Below are positions 1 through 11,300 of a stretch of DNA of 64,000 nt, piece by piece (position 1 is the stretch's first letter; every line of letters starts with the position of its first letter). The notes under the pieces were generated by a model. The model saw nothing but the letters and a program-made list of their open reading frames with translations. It had not been told where the DNA came from and did no database searches. A program made the translations under genes and the position numbers. The DNA comes from Petrolisthes cinctipes (Eukaryota > Arthropoda > Malacostraca > Decapoda > Porcellanidae), in NCBI GenBank assembly GCA_033782935.1, contig JAWQEG010000629.1, forward strand, positions 124,001 to 188,000, written 5' to 3'.

Positions 1-866
1 AATGACATTTTGGACATCTACCTCTATTCTCATCTAACGAGTATAGTTTCAAATCTAACGAAAAAATCCTGAGTGAACAGCGAAAAATCCCGAACAAACA
101 GCCACTCCCCACTGCCTCCTTCCCTCTCACTCAGTGTTGCCAGGTCTGTTTGACAAAATTTCCCTTACTTGAACATAAGAATTTCCCTTTTTACCTCAAT
201 TATTTCCTGTTTACTCCAGCTGAACACTGATAGTCTTTTTGGTATTTCATCTGGTAGAAATTTCCCTGTTTACTCTTGAACGAACTGTATATTATTTCCC
301 TGTGTGGACTCCAAAATTCCCTAAAACAGAGAAACAAGCACAGTGAGCTTCAGGAAATTATGGAAAATCTTGATGAAAATGATGGACAAGAGACTGTGAG
401 TGATGGTGAGGAGGATATAGTGAACATTCTTAGTGACATTCCTGATGACTTTGATGGATTTATTGTGAAGGAAAAAAGTGCAGACGATAAAATAACAAAA
501 CTTCGAGCAGCATCACGAGACACAGCAGACAGTGAGAGGGAGGATGGTGGTAGAGGATGTGGTGGTGGGACTGGTGGCAGTGAGGGAGCAGCATGTGATA
601 AGTGATAACTAGTGTCCCTTGCCGCCGCATACAGAATTCATCCCTCATAGGAGAATTATCCAAATTTCTTTATTATTATACACGTTTCTTGATTATTTTA
701 CACATTTCTTGTATATTTTTTAAAACTGTATGCCGTAAATACAAGCCAATTGAGTTTCAGTTGTATTTTTGGTACCGATTATAATTTCCCCCATATGTTT
801 ATGTATTTGCATCTAACGAATTCGTATCTAACGCACCTTTTTTGGCATCTATTATTCGTTAGATGC
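1..866. mobile_element. Unclassified DNA element, left end outside the window
   Basis: The stretch contains repeated ATCTAACGA motifs near both ends (about 34..60 and 811..864) and a copy of the short module that begins TGTTGCCAGGT at about 135. A 109-residue acidic plus-strand ORF (276..605; core DEDIVNILSDIPDDFDGF-like) could be a remnant of transposase N-terminal coding sequence, but no catalytic domain is visible. The right end lies about 10 bases from the donor of exon 58. Family not assigned. Confidence 0.4.
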
Positions 867-876
867 AAGATCTTAC

Positions 877-2332
877 TGTATTGTGAAACTCACTTTGAAG
901 GAGTAGGGATTAGAGAATGGAGCAGAGCCATATTGCCACCCAGGGTCCCACATTATTTCATCAGGGATCAGATTCCATAAATTTGTCTCTGTAGCCTGGT
1001 TCATATCATGTAGCTTCATTGTCAAGCTGGTTCCTTCCGCACCGTAACTGGAAGGCAGAATGTAGATGGGTAAACTTTCTGATGTAGGTAGGCAATGTTT
1101 TTCAGAATAGAATAGCAGTAACATAAATACCAGTCACAAAAAGGGTCTGAAATTAGATTTGTTGGAATCCTAAATTTTATCTAGCACAGATTGGCTGTTG
1201 ATGTGTCTACAATATTAATGAAAGGGAGTTAATAATTTTTGACCTTGAAAGAATATGTGATTGTGATCAATTTCACAGGATTTTCTGCCCCCATCATCTA
1301 TCCATTTGCATTTTCTATTCTTTCCTCGAGCTGAAGTGAAAAAGGAATGCTAACATAACAAAGATTATATTAATGGCTAAATCAGTTACTACATACCTAC
1401 AGCAATATTACACTTCTCTAAACATGGATATCTTTCCAAATGTGCCTCCTTATATCTTTGCATGTTCTGCAAAATTTTGGTCATGTGTAAACTTCAACTT
1501 AAATATTTTTCTAACATCGTCTATGAATAATCGGTACTATTAACATAATATGGTTCAGTAACTAAAAATCATGAAATCAACTTACAAATGATACCAGAAT
1601 GTGATGCAAAGTTCACTGCCAATTATGGGTGGCAATACTTCACTCTGAAGTACTGACGTGAGGTTCAGGTTATTCTCAGCTGCCTCAAGGAAGATGAAGC
1701 CTCCCTATACAGAAAATTAAATGAGCAAATAATCCTTCAGAAATGGTTGGTGGTTTTCATATGCTCTTCTGATTTACAAAAGGCATATTTTCATGTAACA
1801 GGCTAGCACTCTTGATATTCTAAGACTTAATGCTATAGTGTATTAAGTTAACCCATAAACAATGCAATGGCTTACTTTTTATGCATTTCAAAATACTTTT
1901 ATGCAATATCATGGGTTGAATAAGCTACTGTAATAACAATATGGTAGATAAGAAATTCATTCTTTAATGAAGTTTATTAACATGTTACTGGTAGGACCTA
2001 CTCTTAGCAAAAAATACACAGAAATAAATATGCATAGATCAAGCTGGCTATAAAGCAGAGATAAAAACATTACATTACACTTACCATATCATTGAAATAT
2101 TAAGCTGGTCAGTGACAAAAACATTACATTTACCATAATAGTGTAAAATCAAGTTGGTCAGAAATAAAAACATTACAATTACCATATTAGTGTTAAGTGT
2201 GTGATCCGAGTAAGGTCTGGTGACCAGCGTGAGTTCCCCCGGGGTTGCCAATTGCCAGTCCAAAGTGCTCCTGTACTCATCAACATACCAAGAACAGAGA
2301 TCTTGGTCAAATGTGCAAGATGCAGGACTGTT
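877..2332 (-). CDS. MAM domain 18, truncated by the window edge (exons 56-58)
   Basis: Rest of exon 56, exon 57 1586..1704, exon 58 877..1047; phases 0, 0-2, 2-2. Motifs: CTFDQDLCSWYV, YSDHTLNTN, LCITFWYHFYGAEG, NLWNLIPDEIMW and the start of the strand FKVSFTIQ. The DDI/Cys exon should lie at lower coordinates and was not found in 1..876, which is mobile-element sequence. The donor GTAAGA at 876 is preferred over an internal GTGAGT at 893, because the strand continues to FTIQ. Confidence 0.82.
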
Positions 2333-5300
2333 ACAGGCACCTGGGGTGAGCCGGATGTCATCAAGGGCAAAGGTGGAATATACCCCATTCATGTTTTCAC
2401 CAACAACTCCTTGAAAGGCCAGTCGGAAAGGTTTTTCTGAGGGTTCCAGATTCAGCTGTGAGGAACAGAAAATGTAAGATAATTAAAGTGCATTTTTTTT
2501 TTAACAAAGTAATAATGAATGAAGTCCCATCTAAGTGATATGATTTTAGATACATGTTTTGCATACATTCCAGTTTTGCAAATAAGTACCAAGTTGTGTA
2601 AATATCTGGAGTAATATCTCATGAATTGCAATAAATTTACCAAAAAGGCCAAGAAATTAAAGAAGGGAGCAGGTATATTTTCATTAGGTTGAAAAAAAAA
2701 AAATGGACTATAAAGACAGAATATTCCAGGTACAAACTGTACTGTAAATATATTCACTCTGTCATACAGTATGCATTAAACACACTACAATATTACTCTA
2801 CTATGCATTTCACAGGCCTTGTTACATAGTTTTTTTAAGAAGTGTTGGATTTGGCTCATATTCTGGCAGAGATAGTTTCAGACCTTCTGCTAATTTTCAC
2901 AATATGTATTATTAACAAAATGTGAATAATTAAGACACTTGTCTTTTGACTCAAATGGGTATTATTGGTAAAGTGGAACCAACACAGCTGGATTGCTATA
3001 GAACCTACCCCTTGCCTAGCCTAGGCCGTCCAGGCCTTATATCAAGGCTAGTCAGGGTGCATTCCGTGAAATCCAGCAGAGGTAAATAAATTTAAATCTG
3101 GCACTGTACTGATGTGCGAGCCACCTGGTGGTAGCATCTTGAAGTAGCGTGACCCGCGCTGGCTGGAGAGCGGCCTGACTCGTCCACTCTTATCGTGGAA
3201 CGCCGTTGTGTTTGTGTTTATTGTGTGGCTAGGGGCTGGCCTGCTTTGCAGATGTAGTGTGTTATTTTACTGGGATTTGTGTTTGGGGATTCTTTTACCT
3301 CCCTTCCCTGGGGCCGGCGTTTTTTTCCCGCGCTTCCTTGGGGTTGCGCGTCCCCTATTGTGTTCTTGTTGTGGGGTTCCCTCTTCTTTCCTCAGTGTTT
3401 CTATTGGCCGCTAGCCATGCCTGTGTGTTTTTTCCAGTGTTTTCTTTGTTCAGTGTGTTCCCACGTGTGTTCCCCTCCTGGTGCGCCTCACGTGTTTCCC
3501 CTCCCTGGGCGTTTTTGTCCTGCTCCTGGGCTCTGCCCCTGCTGTAATCCTGTAGTTGTTTGTGGTGTTGATTAGGGCAATGTCAAATATTGTTGATTCT
3601 TTGGGCATTAAACAGTTTGATGCACCAAAAGGTTTGAAACAGAGTTGTATTCAGTGGTTGTGATGAAATAAATGGGATTCACACCCTGATCTATGCTTGG
3701 CTCATATCCTTATCTTACCTTCGTACCCAACGCCTGCTACTGCCCAAGACAGTAACAGTGCTTTCGTGACATCGTCCACGTGGGTGTAAGAACACCTTTG
3801 TGTTACGACTTCTCTCCAAATAAAATGGCGAGAAAGAAGGTGTGGGATGTATGAAGTGCCACGTACACTCCTCCCTGCACCATTTCACCTGGACCAACCT
3901 ACAGGGCAGACTGGAGGAAACCAGGCTCTGTGCCACTTCAGAGGTGTGGGCTACTGCAGTTCAATAGTAAAAAAATTTTATAGATGGACCATTGACAACA
4001 TACACGAGTCCATAGAACCAGTCAGGATTCATAGATACTCTGTGAATCCTGGAATGAGTCATCATCAACCTCACCACCGATGACCAAGACGAGGACGAGA
4101 ATAATTTATTTCTAGAGAGGGACGGGGAACAACACATACCATGTGTTAAGTTATATTTTCCTTGCCTCATATAGCCAACATGTCTCTCCTTCCTTTTCAC
4201 ACCCCACAAGACATGCTTCAGTTATATCATTGTCTCTTTAACTATTTGTTCATATATATACACCTCGGTCTCGTATAGAACGTCCAATAGGTCGATAGAA
4301 GACGTCATTTTATGTGAAATCGTTCTATGTGATACACGTAACCTATGGGGAAAATTACATTTGGTCGATCAATCACCAAAATTGTCCCTGAAATTAACAT
4401 AAAATACTTTTCAAGGTTTTTCTTGCCTTAATCCTACTGTACAGGGATGTATATAAAATGCATTTTACAATTCGTATTAAGGTTTTGGCAGCGTTGAAGC
4501 TGGTGGTTAACTCGTAATCACTAAAAACGAGCGAGTCAAACACGAAATTTCCCTAACTTCAACTTTAGAATTTCCCTTTATGCCTCAATAATTCCCTGTT
4601 TACTCTTGAACATTGACGGTCTTTTTGGTATTTCTTCTGGTAAGACTTTGCCTGTTTACTTTTGAACAATCTTTATATAATTTCCCTGTGTGGATTTCAA
4701 AATTCCATAAAACAGAGAAATTTCCTTGCACCTGGCAACACTAGGAAGGGGAAAGGAGCGGGAGAAGTGGTGGCAACACACTCACCCACACTGTACAGAT
4801 GCCAGTGATATCATTTCCTGACACTTTCAATATGATTTCGCTTGTTTTGTATAAGAACTCCTCGGATTTGCTTAACTTATTTTCGCCACCCGTTCTATCT
4901 GGATACAATCGTTTTGTAAAATAATTTTAAGCTAATATTTTGGTCGCTCGTTCTATACGAGAATCGTTCTATGTGAACACATTTTATATGAGACCGAGGT
5001 GTATATACATAAAATATGTGGATATGCCCATAGTTTCTATGTACTACACATGTATATACTTTTTTATCCTGCGATAAACAAGGGGCAGAAAGGGAATGAT
5101 GTCATAGCAACGTCACGAGTCGGTTGCCAGGTGTTGCCAAAAAATTTGCCTAAGTCAAGAGACAAGTGTCTTTATTATACACAATTTGTTAATAAAACAT
5201 ATTGTGAAAATTTGCGGAAGGCCTGAAACTATCTCTGCCAGAATAAGAGCCAAATCCAACACTTCGTTATTTTTTATTAAAAAAAAAAAAATTTTAACAC

Positions 5301-8300
5301 GGCCTGTGAAACACATAGTAAATAATTAATACTGTACCTGTAAAGTGGTCCAGTCATAACCAAGGTCATCACTTTGATGCATGAGAAGCTTCCCAGTTTC
5401 TATGGTGCCTTCCCCAACATTATAAACACTGAAAGAAGCTGTCTGTTCATTTTCTGAGTGTAGGTGGACTTGGAATGTAGCACAGTGGGGTTGAGAGATC
5501 CGATACTCCGTGGTGTAAATGACGCCAATTGAGCCCTGAAAAGAACAACAAATTTTAATAACATCCTTGTTCCTAAATTCTGAAACTCTTGTCCATATCT
5601 TTTGCTTTTTACACTTTACACTTCCTAAATTCTGTAACTTTTGTCGAACAATCTTTTGCTTTTTACATTTGAGCAGGATTATAATTTCTACAATAAACTT
5701 AGCATGTCTCTCTAGTAAATATCCACCCTCTATTCACTCAAAATCTGATTTTTTTATGCCAAGGAATGTGAATCAGAGTAGTGTTTGATCAGTTCAGCAA
5801 TGTTTATATATAATGTATAGTACAAAGAAAACGACAAATTAAATGGAGACTGGCATATGGAATGTACAGTAATAAGAGCATAGAGTAATTTTAAAACAAT
5901 CAATACATACTTCAGGAGCAGAAGTGTTAAGGTAGATATAATGTTAATACAAACAAAAGAAAAGGAAAAGTTAAAGGAGACTGGCATATGAGATGTAATA
6001 AGGGCAGTGAGTAATTATTTTAACACAATCAATACTCACTTCAGGAGCAGAGGTGTTGAGGTAGATATAATAGTGGTGGGCCCGTGACTCAGTTGGTAAG
6101 TAGGGGTCATCATATCCGGTGTTGTCGTGCCACAGCCAGTCTATGTCATCCCTCACACGGTCTTGTTCAAAACCACACAAACCCAGGGAGAAGGTGCAGT
6201 ACATATCCTCTTCTCTGGGACATTTAGACTCAACCACCTAAACAATATTATTTCAGTTAGTTTATCATCCTGTAGCTTCCCTCGCATATCATTCATACAC
6301 TACAGAGAATAGAAGTCTGATTTGGCCACCAAAAAATTATTACAGTTAGGTTATCACCTCACAGTTCCCTCACGTATTATGCACTACTGTACAGTAACTG
6401 GCAGTCTGACCAGGCCACAATTAATGAACAGAAATTATTTAGATTCCTTTTAATTAAAAAAAAAAAAAAAATCAACTACACATTGCTGTTACTGCTGCTG
6501 TTGATAATGTTGACAATTACCTGTAGGTCATCAATTGAAGCATCTCCATCTTGGTTATCATCAATCTTGGCTTCAATGGTTATAATGTATGGTCGGTTCA
6601 TAGTTAATGCAGGAACTTCTCTCTCTATCAGTACCCAGGCATCATGTAAAGGGGAATCTTGTCGCAATAACTCCTCAATGTTAGGTCCCTCCATCTCCTG
6701 AGCATAAAAAAAAAAGGATTAGAACCTATGAATTATGCACACTTTACTCTTAGAGAATAATTTTGCTGTGGTCTAAGTGTGTGGTATATATACTATAGGA
6801 AACAGGACCAGATGAACAAATTTAATAGTGTCCTGTTGCCTGGAATAGCTTGGAGGAATCAGTTACTCCAGATTATCCAAAACTGTACAGTACTCTCCCC
6901 TTATGTATACTTGGCTTGAATGAGATGCATTGTATACAATATTACCTCAGCATGGACCACAATCAGAGGAGGAGTATCGCCCACATGATGTAAGTAGAAG
7001 GTGAGGCAGTAATCCAACGTAGAGGTCAGCACTGGTGATTTCAACCGAGCTACAACTGGTCCTTTACTCCCAACCTGATTTGCCTGACGTAATGCTGCGA
7101 TGTAATGGCCGCTACCTTGTGCAGAAAGAATGAATATACTTAAAAAACCTATATTTCATTTTCTTATATCTGGCAAAAATGTACTGGATATACTTAAAAA
7201 ACTAACTATATTTCATTTTTCTATCTATCTATCTATCTATAGCTATGACGCCTCATTCCCTCCGGGAACTCCCTCCAAGGGGGTGGCCACGGCAGAAGTG
7301 TCTCCAGTTCTCCCTGTTCCAACACTCCCTCCTTACTTGCTCAAGCCCTCCTCTGCCCCTCATGTTTCTCTCCTTTACATACTCTTCCACTCTGTTCTGC
7401 CATCTAACCGGAGGTCTGTCTCTCACACCAGGTCCCACAACTTCACTTCCATACACCTTCTTTACAAACTCCTCGCCTTGCATTCTCTCTACATGTCCAA
7501 ACCATCTCAGTGTATTACGCTTCACTCTCTCAACCACTCCACACTCAATACCAATTGCCTTCTCACTCATACCACATCTCTCGTACACACTTTCATTTCT
7601 TTCTCCATCTCACCTAGACACCCCACATGCTCCTCTCAAGTAACTCATTTCCACAGCACCTATTCTAGACTGATGCGCCCTACTCCATGTCCATGTCTCT
7701 GATGCATATGCCAGTGTCGGCAGGATTATACTATATTCATCCTCATTTTATTATCATTTTAAATGTAATATGTATATTTTCAGCCTATCAGCTGCCATTA
7801 ATTAATAAACCGTATATTATTATTATTATTATTATCATTTTACTTCTACCCTTCATAATCCTTCCCAATGATCCTATGACCTGTCTACCCTTCACTGCTC
7901 TCTCCCTAATTTCTCCTTCCATACTTCCATGTTTACACAGAACTGTACCCAGGTACTTAAACTCCTTCAATTCCTCCATCCTCTCACCCCTCAGAGTTAT
8001 CTCACACTTAGTCCCAGTTGGTACTTGAACTCTGTAAGGTGTAGCAAAGTCAATCACTTCAGTTTCTGCTCTCTCAAACACCATCACTTTACTTTTACCA
8101 ACATTCACCTTCAGTTTCCTTCGTTTACACACAGACTGAAATTCGTCTACCACTCTCTGTAACTCCCTTTCACTCTCAGCCATCAACACAGTGTCATCCG
8201 CAAATAAACTTGCCACCAAGGACCAATTTGCTTCATTCAGCCTCAATTTCACCCCCAGACCATTCACTTTGGCTTTCATCTCTCTCATACAACCATCCAT

Positions 8301-11300
8301 ATATATATTGAACGGCCACGGTGACATAACACATCCCTGTCTCAGCCCTACACTAATATTAAAGCTCTCACTTAGATCACCCTCTACCCGTACACATGCT
8401 GTTGCCTCTGCATAAACGGCCTCAATGCCTTTCAGCAAAGACCCCCCAACACCATAAATTCTCAACACCTCTGACTATAGCTTTCCTATCAACCCTATCG
8501 TATGCCTTCTCCAAGTCCATGAAGGCAGCATACAACTTTCTACCCTTCCCAATATATTTCTCCACTATTGATTTTAATGCAAATATTTGGTCCACACATC
8601 CTCTACCCTTTCTGAACCCTCCCTGCTCCTCACTAACTTTATTCCCTGTTACTTCAACCAGTCTCCCAGTAAGAACCTTCCCATACACCTTTCCCGGTAC
8701 ACTAAGAAGGCTTATTCCCCTATAGCTACCACACTCCTCCTTACTCCCCTTTCCCTTATACAAAGGTACAATTATGGCTCTTCTCCAATCCTCTGGCACC
8801 TCTCCCTGCCTCCAAGCCAATGTACACTCGCCGGCACTGCCGCGTGGACAGGGGCTCACACATATTCAGAGATGTAGCACCACTGTGTTTATTTAGCTCG
8901 AAACAATCCACGTGTGTGAGATGGAGTGTCCTCGATACACTAGTACAGAAAGTGAACTTTGTTGCTGAAGGAACTAAATGTCTTAAATCTCTAAAACATG
9001 TGAGCCCCTGTACCACGCGGCAGTGCCGGCAACTGTACCTATCAGCTACATCCACTCCACCACTACCTCCCCCCCACACTTTAACATTTCAGCAGTTATC
9101 CCATCCACCCCCAGTGCCTTTCCCATCTTCAACTTTCCTATTGCTTTCCTAACCTCTTCCCTTCCTAGTTCTCCCTGTACATCATGTCGTCTACCACCTG
9201 CCTCCATCCCCATGCATGTCACCACCGCCTCCCCTCCCGTCCCCTCATTCATCAACCAATCAAAATGCCTCTTCCACACTTCTTTCACTTCCTCACTTCT
9301 ACTCACAGTAACTCCATCCTCTCTCTTCATTCTCACACTACCAGACTTTCCTTCTCCTCTTTCTCTTTTCACCTCCTTCCAGAATAATTTCTTGTTCTCT
9401 TTAAACTTTTCACTCAGTTTCCTGCCAAACTCCTCATCCACTCTCCTTTTACTCTCACTCACCATCCTTTTCACTTGTCTCTTACATACATTATATTCTC
9501 TCTTCCACCTCTCTCTCACTTCTGTCGACACATTCTTTTGTAATGTTCTCCTATATGCCTTCCTTTTCTCCTTTACAGCATCTTTCACTTCTTCTGACCA
9601 CCAAGCATTCCCTTTCTTGCCCCTCTTCTGTGACTTATATCCCACTAACTCTGCTGCTGTCTTCAATACTATTGTCTTAAACATTTCATACATATCATTC
9701 ACTCCCACTCCCTCCCCCATACTCAGCTTTGCATCCTCCAGCACCTCACCCACCCTCCTCTTATATACCTCTCTGTACTCAGTGTCATTCAATCTTCCAC
9801 TTGCCACCTGCCTCTTGTTCTCCCCTTCATCCCTCCTACAGTACTCCCACTTAACCCTGACCTTCATCCTTACTAAGACAGCAAAATGGTCAGAGCACTG
9901 AACCATTCCTCTCACTACTTTCTCATCCATCACATCTTTCCGTAGTCTTTCATCTACTGCTATATAATCAATTAAACTCTTTTGACCTCCTCTATCATCC
10001 CTTCTCCTCCATGTATACCGGTGGATCATCTTGTGCTCAAAGAAGGTGTTAGCCAAGAACAACCCCCTCTCAGCACAGACGTCCATTAGATATTCACCAT
10101 TCTCATTCACTCCTTCCACACTCCATTTACCAACAATACTTCTTACTCTCTCATTTCCTACTTTCCCATTCATATCACTCATCATTACAATCTTCCTCCC
10201 ACTCTCAAACTTCCTCAAACACCCATTCAACTTCTCCCAGAAATCTCTCATTTTCTCTCTCCCCGCCTTATTCCTCTCATTCACAGGTGCATACGCACAC
10301 ACCCATGCATACTTAACCAAACCAATCTTTCCTGTCATCCATGCTACTCTCGTCCCACATCATCCATGTCCATCTACTCTTTTCCACACCCTTGGCGATA
10401 CCAGCACTGCACACCCCTCCCTCCCTCTTCCTTTACACTTCTCATTCATTCCTATCCACACTACACCTCCCTCCATTCCCTCCCACATCACACTCTCTCC
10501 TCCAGCCTCACATTCCTCCACTCTCCATCCTTTCAAGTGTGTCTCAGTCACTCCCATCACATCCACTCCTCCATTCTTAAAACATTCAATTATTTCTCGC
10601 CTCTTCTTCTTTTCAACCATCCCATTCTCATTCACTGCTACCACACTCATGCACCCCCCCTTCCCCCCTCCCCCCACAGGGAAACCCGGAGACCCCCCCC
10701 CCCCCCCGCCTGCAGCCATATCTGTCCACTCCCCTACTGGGGGGCCGCTGATGGCTGGCAAGGCCAATGCAGCGCTCATTCCCGGAGGAAAACGAGCCGT
10801 CAGCATTAAAAAAAAAGTCACACTGATGTTAAAAGATGTTAAAAAAAATTTTAAAAACTAAAAAGATATATACAATTACTAAAACCTATATGTGGGGGAA
10901 GCTAACATCCAATCCCCCACACCGCCTCCCCCTTTAGCTCCACCTCCTGCTTTATAAAAAAAATGGGAAAAAAAGGAGGTGTTACCCGAGGTTGCCACGT
11001 GGAGGCAGGGTAACGCTTACCTACCCTTCCTGAGGAGGGGTAGGTCACCAAGGTGAATCTTTTCCCAATACCGAGGGTTTTGGCTATCCGCAGCAGCATC
11101 TACCTCAACCTCTGCCACCTAACAAAAATGTACTATCACCCTCATTTCATTCCTTGGCTTAAATATAGTGCAATGAAAGACACATTACACCAAAATTTTA
11201 CACACCTATTGATACTTATCTGCAACTTATAAACACTGGAATGTAAAAAAAAGTGTATATAAGGTCATATGTATAGTATGCTGAGGGCCTTTATAATAAA

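Noticed and set aside
276..605. 109-residue acidic ORF as a cellular gene
   Set aside because: It sits inside repeated mobile-element sequence, has no recognised domain and no splice context.
3208..3575. Three overlapping hydrophobic plus-strand ORFs
   Set aside because: Low-complexity C/F/S/P translations of a GC/T-rich insert inside the long-TIR element; overlapping frames all stay open for compositional reasons.
9023..10861. Long plus-strand Ser/Thr/Leu-rich ORFs
   Set aside because: They are antisense to the endonuclease/RT ORF of the RTE-like LINE, which has the recognisable motifs.
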